Shown here piece by piece: positions 10,517-21,488 of a DNA stretch of 64,000 nt. Source of the DNA: Podospora comata (taxonomy: Eukaryota > Ascomycota > Sordariomycetes > Sordariales > Podosporaceae); contig CP071493.1 of NCBI GenBank assembly GCA_017354895.1, positions 3,720,001-3,784,000 on the forward strand, in the 5' to 3' direction. Below the pieces are notes generated by a model. It saw only the letters and a program-made list of their open reading frames with translations. It made no database searches and was not told the DNA's origin. Every line of letters begins with the position of its first letter. The first letter of the stretch is position 1. Position numbers and translations under genes: made by a program.

Positions 10517-13500
10517 TCAGCCAAAAACATCACTAACGTACCTCTCCTCCTTCATCTTCCCAAGCCACTCCTCCGCCCCCTCCCTCCCCCTATCAGGAAA
10601 CTCATCCTCATAAATCCTCAAACAAACCTCCGCCGTGCTCCTCCCCAACCTCCCCGCGCTCCCACAAACAAGTATCTTGGCCCCCTGCTTAATCAACCCC
10701 TTCAACTCCTCCCTATCCTCCCAAATCAGCTCATCCACATGCCCCGTCCTCCCTCCCTCGCCCGCCCTCCTCGAAAAGGCCGCCCGTATTCTAACAACCC
10801 CCTCCTTCTCCCATTGACCCAACTCCTCTTTGTATAGGTAATCCTCCTCAGAATCCCTACACCCATAGTACAGCACAGCAGGACCAAGACCTGACTTGTG
10901 ATACCCCCCCCTAGCACCCGCAACAGCAGCCCGTTCCTGCAGAAAAGCCCTCATCGGCGCAATCCCCGTCCCAGCAGCAACCATCACCACCGGCGTAGCC
11001 GGGTCACTCGGCAGCCGAAACGGCGCATTCGTCTTTCTCACAAAACACCGCAGTCTCGAGCCGGGCTGTAACGAGGCGAGGTAGGAAGAGCTGACGCCGT
11101 TGAAGGACTTCGTCTCAGGATGCGACATCAAAGGGGAGTTGTACACATCATACGTCAACGTAGCCGTCAAGCTCGCCTTCTCCAGATCAACCCCCTCCTC
11201 GCTCGACCACCCAGACCCCTGATCAGGCAGCGGTTTCTGCGCGAGCGGGGAACTGGAAATGCTATACTGCCTAGGAGACAGCGGACTCAGCATGTCAAGA
11301 TACGAAGCAAAGCTCAGCTTGCAAGAGGGAAAATCCTCCAGCAGGTCCAAGACAGAAAACCTCTTTGCCAGGACAGAGGTAGGGTATTCCTCATCCGAGG
11401 CCAAAACACGAAGTTTATCTGCCTCCAGACCGGACGACAGAGAAGCCAAGTGAGCCACCTGGCGCTGGGAAGCAGGGTTGGCGAGTTCGACTCTTGTGCC
11501 GATGAGTTCAAACACCGAAATTGGCCCCCCAGACTCAGACTTGAGGTGTTCTTTGGTGGTCCCCGAGACGGTGACGAGATCGTCGGGGTGGAGGTCGAAG
11601 CGGCTGAGCACGCGGCGGATCGAGTCCCGGGGGTTAAAGGGTTGGATGGCCAAGTAATCCCCGCTGCGGTATTGCACACCAGGAGGGAGCAGAATGTCGA
11701 TTTGGCGTTTTTCCGGACCGAGGCCTTTCTTGGCGAGGACTTTGTTGACCAAGACGAGACCTTGAGATAACTGCTCGCCTGCTAGCTTGGACGGCGCGGT
11801 GGGTTGGGTGATTTCCACTTGGAGCTCCTCCGTCTTGACGGCTGCCGTCACACCGACTGCTTCGCGGAGGGCGGGGAAGAGGGTCAGTTTCCACTCTTCA
11901 AGGGGGCCGACAATATCCTGGCTGACGTCGACGAAACCGGTAGGGACGAGACGTGCGGCGCCGAGTTTCTCGAGGAGCTCATCAACCAACTTGGGGATGC
12001 GGTGGTAGGTCGAGGCCCAGTCTTTATTGCCAGCGCCAAAGACGGCGTACGAGACGCCCTTGAGAAGCTCGCTGTTGCTGGGGTCCTTGGCACGGGTCTC
12101 GAGCCAGGCGACAAAGTTGCGGGCGTTGTCGGGGGGGAGGCCTTCGTAAGAGGAGGTGACGATGACGATGGGGTGATCCTTTGGCAGGTTTTCCACGGCA
12201 TCATCCAGACTCTGAACCTTAGCTGGAACGGACAGGCCGTGGTTCGCCGCGTTGGTCTCGAGATCCTCGGCAAAAGACTTGCAAGTTCCCGAGTTGCCAC
12301 CATAAAAGACGGAAAACGGCTTCAAGTTGGAGTTGGCAGAAGCTCTGTTGGCTGTCTTGCTAGAAGGTGCTGGGGCAGGAGCGGCACCAGCGCTGAAGTT
12401 GAAGAGGTGGTCCTTTCCAGGGCGTCTGCGAGCCTTGATGTAGAACTCATCAGGCTTGATGGTAAGTGTAGACTTGATCTCTGGGATGTGTGTCAGCAAC
12501 ATTCTTCAAGTGCAAAAAGGTGACGACAACGTACTGAGCTCATAATCAGGATCAGCCATCTCAATCACGAACCGCTGCAACACCATAGCCATGGTGATAA
12601 GAACCTCCTGCTCAGCCAAATACCGACCAATACACGAGCGAACACCAGTCCCGAAAGGCTTCCAAGAGTTGGGTGGCAGCCTTTCCCAACCACCATTGAG
12701 GAACCTTTCTGGCCTGAACTCGGCAGCGTCAGAGCCCCAAACAGCAGGGTCGTTGTGAAGACCCTTGAGATTGAACACCAGACTCTCGTTGGGAGTGACC
12801 TTGTACTTGCCGCCAATGATGGTGGTCTCCTTCGCCTGTCTCATGAAAGCCGGAATAGGACCACAGAAACGAAGAGCCTCCTTCATGGCAGCATCAATGT
12901 ACTTGAGTTTGGGAATGTCCTCCAACTGCAGCTCCCTGTCTCCGAGCACAGCATCGACCTCGGCATAGCACTTCTGCAGGGCCTCGGGATTCTTGAGAAG
13001 GTTGTAGAACAAAAACATCATGGTACCAGCCGAAGTGTCGTGTCCTGCTACCAGGAAGGTAGCCATCTGGTATCGGATATTCTCATCGGTGAACCCCTTT
13101 CCAGTGACAGGGTCTTTGGCGTTGAGCATGACATTGAGAGTGTCGTCGACATCGGGGCGGGGATTGGCCTTGCGCTCTGCGACAATATCGTCGCAGACCT
13201 TCCACATGGAATGAATATTCTCCATCATCTGCCTCTTGCTGAGGAAGGCCAGGGTGTTCTGGATCTCGGGACGACTGGTCCGCTTGCCAGTCTCGATGAG
13301 AACATCACCCAGCTGCTTGGCGAACGGGATTAGCTCCTCGGAGTAGAAGGCATTGAAGCGGTAGTTGAAGGCACAGAGACCGATAACGTCAAAGGCCAGA
13401 CGAGTGAAATCGTCATGGGTTGAGATGCGGTAGTCTGGGCCGAAGCGATCCCAGCGGAGGATCATCTGAGAGAGAATATCCGTCATCTTGGGGAACATGG

Positions 13501-14006
13501 TGCGGACATGTAGCGGGCCAAAGGCCGGTAGAAGAGTTCTGTGGGCGATTCCCCATTCCTGCCAAAAGGGTTAGCTAATGTTGACACGATCTCTGAAGTT
13601 GAAAATGGCTGACTTCTTCCTCGTTGTATGATGTGAATAGACCGTTTTTGACAAACACCCTGATGGCCTCCTGGGCACCGGCAACTTTCTTCTCGAATCG
13701 CTTCTCGTCGCACACCTCGTTTATCAGAGCATGGCTGGAAAGGACGACAATCTTTCTCTTGACGAGGTTGAGTGTGAAGATGGGACCGTAGACATCGGCA
13801 AGTCTCCATAGGGATCCCATAGAGAACTCGGGGTTGATCTCTCCCAGGTTGCCGGTAAGCCATCTCTCGGGTGGTTGAGGGATTGGCTCTCCTTCTCCGA
13901 TCTCTTCCAGTGCTGGTGTTGCTGGCTTGGGTGTTGACTCTGAACGTGCTGAATGTGATGAACCCGGTGGCTTGGCAGCCCCTTCAACGTGGAAGGGACA
14001 AGACAT
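10517..14006 (-). CDS. CYP505: Self-sufficient cytochrome P450-reductase fusion (CYP505, P450foxy/BM3 type)
   Basis: Three exons: 14006-13614, 13558-12535, 12480-10517. Introns of 55 and 54 nt have donors GTCAGC and GTACGT. The product is 1126 residues. P450 half: the I-helix AGHDTSAGT, the ExxR motif EALR, and heme loop FGTGVRSCIG with the axial Cys near residue 440. Reductase half: FMN site FYGGNSGTCKSF, FAD motif RQYSISSSP, and NADPH motif GTGIAPMRAFLQER, ending in YVSDVFG. There is no N-terminal membrane anchor, so a soluble enzyme is expected. CYP505 enzymes hydroxylate fatty acids near the omega end, with electrons passing from NADPH through FAD and FMN to heme. The start at 14006 is the first ATG in frame; the frame extends upstream only from a GTG. 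Confidence 0.95.
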
Positions 14007-14161
14007 GGTGAGTGTTGTGATAAGTCGATCCAATGTTGAGAGATAAGGCGAGGTAGGTATGTTGAAGTCGAATGTGGTCAAAGCTTCAGATGACGACACT
14101 TGCGTAATGATATCAAATTACCACCCAGCATCAGAACTCTGAAGAGGGGGCATTAATTGTA

Positions 14162-14169
14162 TATAAATA
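14162..14169 (-). promoter_or_regulatory. TATA box of the CYP505 gene
   Basis: On the minus strand TATTTATA lies 156 bp before the ATG at 14006, the only strong TATA-like element in this promoter. It implies a 5' UTR of roughly 120 nt. Confidence 0.5.
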
Positions 14170-15326
14170 CCCCTAATCCATTTGAATCCTTCGCCTTTGT
14201 CCAGCACCATCTTGATACGAAGTTCTTGGGCCGAGGCCAAATCCGGAGGTCGCCATGAAGTCGCACCGATTGGTCATTACTTAAGTAACATTGCTGGCAT
14301 GCTGCCGCACTGGTGAAGATACAGAGTACAAGGCATGACGCCTGGGCAGCCAGGGTCGGTGTGGAGTTGTGGAACTTCTCACCCGTCACAGATCAGGAAG
14401 GGTGGAAGGTTGTGAGTGGAAGCATGAGGTGGGCGGTGGGCTGAGTAAGGGGCTGTCTCATCCCTTTAATTGAACCCGTCGTCATTGCTGCAACGCCAGC
14501 GAAACCGACAGGCCGAACGCCAGCGGGATTCACGTGCAACCATCCGTCGTCTGGATGGAACCGAGGAGGAAGGCGAGCGGTGCTCGTAATAAGGGCAACA
14601 AGTTGTCAGAATGCCTCCAGTTTGCTGTCACTCTTGCTTCATGAGGTTGCGTTGGCAGTTGATCTGGGGTGGAGAGTGGCTCCGCTCGTGATGCCGTTCA
14701 ACCGTCCGTTTCTCTCTTGTCGGCTATCAACTGAACTCGTCACCCTTTCTAGAACTTCGACTTCATTAGATCTCCATCCAGCTTTTTTTCGATTGTGCCA
14801 TGGAACACTAGAGTTCGATACGACCGCGCCAGCGATTGCCCCCGTCGCACAGCGGCAGATACCGGCAGATCAACAAAACCGCAACGGTCAGCCAAGCCCA
14901 GGAGACGGAGCTCGATTTCTTTCCGGATCCCGAACGCCGTTTGCTCACACACTCACGCCTCGGCATTTGCGAGCGGTCATATCGGCGATGAGATCACAAA
15001 GACTATGCCCTATGCCTCTTTCTTATTATTGACGCTGCGTTCCGTGTTCTGTCCAAATCTACGAAAAACACGAAACATTCCAGTCAAATCACTCTCTTAA
15101 GACCCTGAACACACTGCCAAGTCCCCGAGCTGTCCAGAAACGGCAACGGTACGGTCTGTCATCGGAATGTCACTACCCTCGTCTGATTGGTTGCGCAAAA
15201 GACAGAGAGAATGTCACTGCCTTGAAATGATTGGTTCAATGGCTTCGGCAGTTGTGCGTTAAGGCTGAGAACCTTGACAAACTCGATGCCAAATGGCAGC
15301 CAAGAAGAGACCATTGATATTCAGAC

Positions 15327-15349
15327 TTTTTTTTTTTTTTTTTTTTTTT
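15327..15349. repeat. Poly(dT) tract
   Basis: 23 consecutive T on the + strand in the ACR3 promoter. Such tracts tend to exclude nucleosomes in fungi. Confidence 0.95.
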
Positions 15350-15535
15350 GGAGTTGGGAAACTTCTTCTTGAGTCTCTTGTCATCAAGAAGAGAAAGAAA
15401 CACCAATTGTTGTGAAAAGACCACTCAGTTGTTAAGCTTCTTTTGCATCTCCGTCACAACAATCGTCCTTCTGTTATCTCTCCACCGGCACTTACACCTC
15501 TCATCTCAACTCCGCTCAGGAGAAAGTAAACAACA

Positions 15536-16770
15536 ATGCCCACCACAAACCCTAACCCAGCTCCCTATCAGCCCCCCGACATCACCGAAAAGCCCACCAC
15601 CACCACCACCACCATCACCAGCAATGACCCCGAGAAGCAAACCCTTCCTCCCCCCCTCCCACCATGCGCCGAACCAAAATCCACCTTCCAAGCCCTATCC
15701 TTCCTCGACCGCTTCCTAGCCCTCTGGATCTTCCTCGCCATGCTCATCGGCGTCCTCCTCGGTAACTTTGTCCCCAACACCGGCCCCGCCCTCCATCGCG
15801 GCACCTTTTTCGACGTTTCCGTCCCAATAGCAGTCGGACTCTTGGTAATGATGTACCCCATCCTCTGCAAAGTCAAGTACGAGTCCCTGCACAAAGTCTT
15901 TCAAGAAAGAGAAGTCTGGGTGCAACTTGCCTTCAGCATTGTGGTGAACTGGGTGGTAGCACCGCTGTTCATGCTCGCCTTGTCGTGGGCGTTCTTGCCG
16001 GATGAGGAAGGGTTAAGGCAGGGGTTGATTCTGGTTGGTGTGGCGAGGTGTATTGCTATGGTTTTGATATGGAATAATCTTGTAATTATCCCCTCCCGTC
16101 TGAGATCCCACACAGTGATGCTGACGATAAACAGGCCAACGGCAGCAGCGACTACTGCGCCATCCTCGTGGCGGTCAACTCCCTCCTTCAAATCGTCCTT
16201 TTCGCACCGCTGTCGTTGTTGTTCATACGAGTCTTTGACCCCAACAGCACCACCGCCATCAGCATCTCCTACTCCACCGTCGCGACCTCTGTCGGCATCT
16301 TCCTCGGCATCCCCCTCGCTGCCGCGATCATGACCCGCTTTGCCCTCCTCTTTCTCACCTCCCCGGGCTTTTACAACAAGAGGTTTATTCCAGTCATCTC
16401 CCCCCTCTCCCTCATCGGCTTGTTGTACACCATCCTCGTGCTCTTCGCGTCTCAGGGAAAGCAGGTGGTCCACCAAATTGTCTCCGTCGTAAGGGTGTCC
16501 GCGCCATTGATTGTTTATTTCACCGTAATCTTCTTTGCTACCTTGTTCGCGTGCAGGAGGTTGGGGTATAGATACGAGTTTGGTGTTACCCAGAGTTTTA
16601 CCGCGGCGAGCAACAACTTTGAGCTGGCGATTGCCGTTGCGGTGGCGGCGTTTGGGGCGGAGAGTGATCAGGCTCTTGCGGCGACGGTTGGACCGTTGAT
16701 TGAGGTGCCGGTTCTGTTGGGGTTGGTTTATGGGGTTAGGTGGGTAGTTAAGAGACGGGGGTGGGAGTGA
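15536..16770 (+). CDS. ACR3: ACR3-family arsenite efflux permease
   Basis: Two exons: 15536-16081 and 16135-16770. The 53-nt intron joins MVLIWNNL to ANGSSDYCAILVAVN. The product is 393 residues. A ~50-residue Pro/Thr-rich cytosolic N-terminus precedes about ten hydrophobic segments. The ACR3 signature GVARCIAMVLIWN, with the Cys needed for arsenite transport in this family, is intact. The second signature FTAASNNFELAIAVAVA lies near the C-terminus. The protein exports As(III) (in some members also Sb(III)) across the plasma membrane, driven by the proton gradient. No arsenate reductase or methyltransferase gene lies beside it. The start is the first ATG after the T-rich leader, with context ACAATGCC. 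Confidence 0.95.
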
Positions 16771-17769
16771 TCAAGTCGCAAAAAACTTGTTGAAATTATC
16801 TTGACTGAGTGACGTTCAGGGTGACCGAATGACTGTGCGAGGTACCGACGACGATCATAACATGAATATCCCAGTAATGAAAACAACGGGATCACAGGAT
16901 TTACCCCTAGCTAGAATAAAACCCCATCTACTACTACTTTAACATCTTTCCCTCCTAACCGCACTGCTATCCATCATCTCCACCGACTACTGCATTGCTC
17001 CTTCCCTACAGGTGACGGGAACGACCACCCACCACGTTGCTTCTTCTCTACAAGTGCACCATGATTTATGTATTAGGTCCCTTTTACTCCTTCCAACAGC
17101 AGCTCCAACATCTTAACAGGGCGCCCTTGTGGTATGTCTTTGTAGAATCGACGTACTAACCAGCCTTTTTACCCCCTTCCCAACAACAAGAGCAACTTGC
17201 CTGATAGTCAATAGTATGACAATCCAACCACAACAGGAGAGCTATAGTGAATATGATCAAAGTTGTTGTGTCTAGAATGTTATAAGATCGAATCTCACCA
17301 CAGCAGTTCTCATTGTTTGCACCCAGGGGGTTGATGTTTTTTCGCCAACTTTTGCTAACCAAGGCCTGCGAAAACCTCAAGTTTCAGTCACAAACAAAAC
17401 AATCAAATAAGTCAACTAAGAATAGGTATTCCCATCAGCTAAAAACCAGAAGCCATCGTCAAGAGCAACCATCACCGTTCAAGGTCAACAGCCGCCTCAA
17501 CCTGATAACTTCCATCCGCTATCCCTCCACCATCATGCCAACTCCTCAAAAAAAAGAGCAGCTAAAAAAAGGTGAGCAGTCAGTGTCACCCAACAAGCCC
17601 AAAAAAGAAGATTAAGTCTCATAAGCCATTGCATGATCCCCCCCTCCCACCCCCCCCAAAAAAGACATTAATCCTCAGTACTAATGCCTCACACGTTTTC
17701 GCACACTTCCTCAAATTTTCGGTCATTAAAATCTTCCCAGGGAGTCCATCTGAGGGTTTCCCGTCATCA
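16771..17769. other. Convergent 3' region
   Basis: 3' flanks of ACR3 and of the Gly/Leu-repeat gene. AT-richer, with C and A homopolymer runs. No gene supported. Confidence 0.65.
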
Positions 17770-18968
17770 TCAAAACTGCACCGGAATGATGCTGTTCAAA
17801 CCAGGGAGGACACTTCCGACAGTGCCGAGGATGCTCTGGAGCAGACCGCTGATGGGGCTGTTGAAGATGAGACCACCGACGGTCCCGCCGATCCCGGTGC
17901 CGCCAATCACCTCGTTGAGGAGACCGCCGCCACCAATGAACCCGCCGAGACCGCCGCCGCCGACCGGGCCACTAGACAGAAGACTGGTGAGGAGGTCAGT
18001 GACCAGCTTCAGGATGCCAGAGACGATTCCAATGGGGCCGCCGGGCCCACCACCGAGGACTCCGGTGGTGGCTTGACCGACGAGGGGGAGACCATTCAAA
18101 CCAGAAACACCGGGGAGGACGAGACGGGAAACACCGACCTTGAGATCCGCGTCGAGCTGCTCGAGGGGGGCGCGGACGGCCTCGGCCTTCTCCTCGGGCG
18201 TCTTGTCGGCAGCCTCAGCCATGGCGTGCTCTGGAAGAATCGGGAGGTTAGTCATGTTGCAGAGAGTACAGAGAAAGAAGGGAGCTGCTTACTGATCTTC
18301 TCGAGGTTGTCCTGGAAGTCGGTCAACAGCTGGGTGAGAGCCTCCTGGTTGATCTGGCTGTTGAGGGCAGCGTAGTAGTTGGCCACGCTCTGGGCATAGG
18401 CGTCGCTGCGCTTCTGGATGGCAGTGGCGGCTTCCTGGGGAGTAGCCTGGACAGTGGGGAAAGAAGCCCCAGCGGGAGCGGGGGTGGAAGAGAGAGGGAG
18501 GGGGAGGGGGAGAGCGGCACCGCCGCCACCACCACCGACGAGACCGCCGACGATGGGGAGACCGCCGAGGAGACCGCCGCCACCACCACCGCCGCCGCCG
18601 AGGCCGCCGAGAAGACCGCCAACAAGGGGAAGACCGGCGAGAGGGTTGCCACCGGCACCACCGGCGCCACCGCCGAGAAGACCGCCAACAAGGGGAAGAC
18701 CCTGGAGGAGGGGTCCGAGAATGGGGAGACCACCACCGCCGCCACCGCCGGTAAGACCACCGAGAAGGCCGCTAAGGAGGGGTCCGAGGATCGGGATGCC
18801 GTCAAGGAGCTGGGCCTCGAGGGCGGCCTGGATCTGAGCCAACTGCTGAGCCTGCTGCTCAGCAAGCTGGGACTGCTGCATCTGCTGGGCCTGCTGGGCC
18901 TGCTCCTCTGGAACAGGGACAGCGATGGCAGTGCCAACGAGGACGAGGAGAGGGAGAGTGACCTTCAT
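17770..18968 (-). CDS. Secreted Gly/Leu-repeat protein
   Basis: Two exons: 18968-18293 and 18230-17770. The 62-nt intron has donor GTAAGC and acceptor TTCCAG. The product is 378 residues. Residues 1-17 are a signal peptide (MKVTLPLLVLVGTAIA, cut before VPVPEEQ). Next come a Gln/Ala-rich segment (about 18-55), a block of repeats built on GLPxxGxLLGGL separated by poly-Gly (about 56-165), a helical Ala/Gln/Asn-rich middle (about 190-270), and a second Gly/Leu/Ile/Val block at the C-terminus. There are no Cys residues in the repeats, so it is not a hydrophobin. I know no named family. A wall- or surface-associated, self-assembling protein is a guess from composition. Large frames on the other strand here arise from the repeats. 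Confidence 0.75.
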
Positions 18969-19716
18969 GATGAAAGATGAAGTTGCTTCTGTGTGGTCGC
19001 GGTCTGAAAGAGACGGCCTGGAGTTGGAAGTGAGTGGTGTGTTTGTGTGTGAAGGGCCGGATGGTGAGGAAAAAAAGAGATTTCGAGATCGTTCAGGTCC
19101 TGCCGTACTTATACAAAAATCGAGAGTGGTTCTCGGTCCGCAGAAACCACCTCCATCATTGCACAATCTGCTGTGATCGGTCCAACTCTCGGCGCGGTCT
19201 AGAGTGAGATGGTATGCTCGTTGTTGAAGATGTGCTGCAGGAACGCGGGAATCAGGGGCTGTCTCAAAACTTCCTTGGTCAAAAAGGGGGGCCTGGAATG
19301 CTGACCGGATCGTGACCCCAGAGTCAACAAAAAGCGGGGTCACATACCGTGCCCAACCTTCTTCGCGGAACTCTCCGCGGATATCTGAAGAAAATATCAT
19401 CAAGTGTTGAAACCTAGAGCCGTTCAAGGGTTCGGTTTGGGTGAGATGGCGGGCGGGAACAGTTCCAGGTGACCAGGTTGGAAGAATGCGGGTATTGCGG
19501 GATTCGTCCCGTTCCGAGATGATCAATCGGGTCAAAGATGGCAAGAACAACTCTGGACCGCCGTGGAAGAGGAAGGTGTGCCTGGTCTGTCGTGCTGTAT
19601 TTGGTTTTGCACCTGTCTCTGTGAGGAATTAGATTTTCCTCCAACAACCAACTCATCCTCTCCCTCACCTCAAGATCACCGCCCACCGGTCTTCAACATA
19701 CCTCGATCAACGAGCC
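18969..19716. other. Divergent upstream region
   Basis: Upstream of the Gly/Leu-repeat gene (minus) and the doubtful gene at 19717 (plus). The minus-strand frame continues upstream to 19550 without an in-frame ATG start, so I leave it out. Confidence 0.5.
19108..19117 (-). promoter_or_regulatory. TATA-like element of the Gly/Leu-repeat gene
   Basis: TTTGTATAAG on the minus strand, about 140 bp before the ATG at 18968. Confidence 0.4.
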
Positions 19717-20691
19717 ATGACAGTCGAGCCAGAAGCTCCGTCAACGACAGACGCAATAGACTCGAGGCTATGGAGGAACATGCCCGGATCGTACCCATCC
19801 CCGACTCAATCGCGGCCAGACTCTCCCATGCCAACCTCCAACACCCCGGCCAGCGATAGCCCCTAGAGAGGTACTCCCGATGCCACAACCGACAGCAGAC
19901 AATCCATCACCTTCTCGCCCCTCTCCCGAAATCCCAGCAGTTCGCCGGCCTCGACTGCATACTTCCCACGAGCTCGCAGTGCTGCCTCGTCCCATGCCCA
20001 ATTCGGGGAGCCTTCAATAGCATCCAGCTCATGCTCTGCTGCCTTTCGGCCAGCCCTCTCATGGACCACACATCAGGGCACTCCGTCCAGTTTCTTCAGC
20101 GCTACCAAGTCACCAGACCATTTCATTGTCGACTTTTCGGACCGAGCCCTCTCCTCGTTGGCAACCCCTTCGCCACCTGCACGGTCAACCGTCCCCCCAT
20201 CAGGGACAGAAAAGACTACGCCATCACCACCACCACCACCCAAGAATTCCATCAAGGGTAAGGCGAAGCGGCGGAAGAGCAGGGCCCTCAGTTTCTTGGA
20301 TCCAGACCTGAGATTTGCGCTTTGTCTCATCTGTGTATGGGCCTGTCTCTTCTTTTCGTTTTGCAGTCTCTTCTTGGTTGGATCTTGCTGGGGATGGTGG
20401 GGAGGTCGCAAGAACAACCCCTGGTCACCCGATCGTTCATGTATCAAGCACAAATCTCTCATGAAGCAATACGAGGACCAACGCGAGCTGAGGCAGTACG
20501 GTGTACGACAGCCAGTCATACACGCAAATGGGCATGGCGGACCTTCTGGGCCTCGTGGCTGATGGGATGGAGAACATGTGCCTTGAAAGCAGCGCTAGAG
20601 AAGCATACATCAGTAGTAAGATTGATAGTACGTACGAGAGCTTGACTCTACTCGGATTGCTCATCTTTCAGTGCCATGGCAATACAACTAA
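19717..20691 (+). CDS. Doubtful Ser/Pro-rich gene with an in-frame TAG
   Basis: From ATG 19717 one frame encodes a Ser/Pro/Thr-rich protein for 49 codons and meets TAG at 19864-19866. The same frame then stays open, with the same composition, past 20300 (for example SSPASTAYFPRARSAASS and a basic KGKAKRRKSRALSFLDPDLR). Later exons are suggested: an intron 20443-20498 and a last intron ending at 20671, the final exon giving MPWQYN and a stop at 20689-20691. The part around 20330-20370 cannot be modelled cleanly. Either this is a decayed gene, an intron spans the TAG (donor near 19788, acceptor near 19896 would keep phase), or the protein is short. I recognise no family. Its 3' end would overlap the opposite UCH gene by 44 bp. 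Confidence 0.35.
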
Positions 20692-21488
20692 ACCTCAAGT
20701 CTTGCCCACCAGACTCGTGTTCCAACTTGATTATCCTACCCAGACCTAACTCCAACGCCTTGGGGCTTAGGACGTCTTCGTCATCCCCTAGCTCACCCCT
20801 GTCCAACGGACCCTCTCTGCTCCCTTCCAACTCCCAGAGCCGTCCGTTTGCTTTGACGTAACCGACGAAATGTTGGCCTAGCCCTACGGACCTGTCTCTT
20901 GGCTCGGCGGTATCGCCCATTGCCGCTACGGATTGGTGGGCCTCTTCAAATGCCTTGTTGTTGTACAATAATTCTGCACGTTCTTCTCTTGGCAACGGGG
21001 CTGCGTCCTTGCGAATTTGATCGAGGGTGCTGCCGGGATGGATGAGGGAGGCGGCGGGGCCGTTGATAGAGCAGTGGAGGAGGGCGTAGGAGCCGCAGGC
21101 GTCGCCGATGGTTTGTTGGAACCATATTATGGGGGCTGAGGAGGAGGGGTTGCTGTTGCCGTGGTAGTAGGTTTTGGGGTCGCCGAGACGGGCGTCTTCG
21201 GATTGGCGGTCGAGGGCCCAGGAGGGGGTGAGGGGAATGATGGCTATGAGGGCGAGGCAGGGGCGGGGGATGTGGGCGAGGGCTGGGGGGGAGAAGGAGT
21301 AGATGTCGTGGAAGGTGATGGAAGGGGGGAGGCCGAGGGTGTGAGCGAGGGTGGTGAAGACTTCGGGGTGGTTTTCTGGAAGAGGTCAGTGATGAATGTT
21401 CGGGGAATAGGGAGAATATGAGGTGTGTACCGAGCATGGTGAAGTATTTCTTCTCGGTGGCCATTTTTGCTGGTTCATTCGGTTCCAT
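20648..21488 (-). CDS. Ubiquitin C-terminal hydrolase, UCH (peptidase C12) family
   Basis: Two exons: 21488-21431 and 21375-20648. The 55-nt intron has donor GTACAC. The product is 261 residues, the usual size for UCH-L3/Yuh1. Catalytic features: oxyanion Gln107 and Cys113 in QTIGDACGSYALLH, and His188 in GQHFVGYV. The third triad position, 15 residues after the His, is Glu203 (LWELEG) where Asp is usual (LYELDG). UCH enzymes remove small adducts and C-terminal extensions from ubiquitin (and Nedd8/Rub1) in cytosol and nucleus. The start is the first true ATG; the frame extends upstream only from a GTG. A second Met at residue 9 is possible. Confidence 0.9.

Larger units (their letters stand above)
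14007..15535. other. Divergent promoter region, CYP505 / ACR3
   Basis: Shared upstream region of two divergent genes, 1.5 kb. It holds the CYP505 TATA box and a 23-T run at 15327-15349 about 190 bp before ACR3. No convincing open frame. Confidence 0.65.

Noticed and set aside
18418-18837. 139-codon + strand Pro/Arg-rich frame
   Set aside because: Antisense of the Gly/Leu repeats; Gly codons read backwards as Pro.
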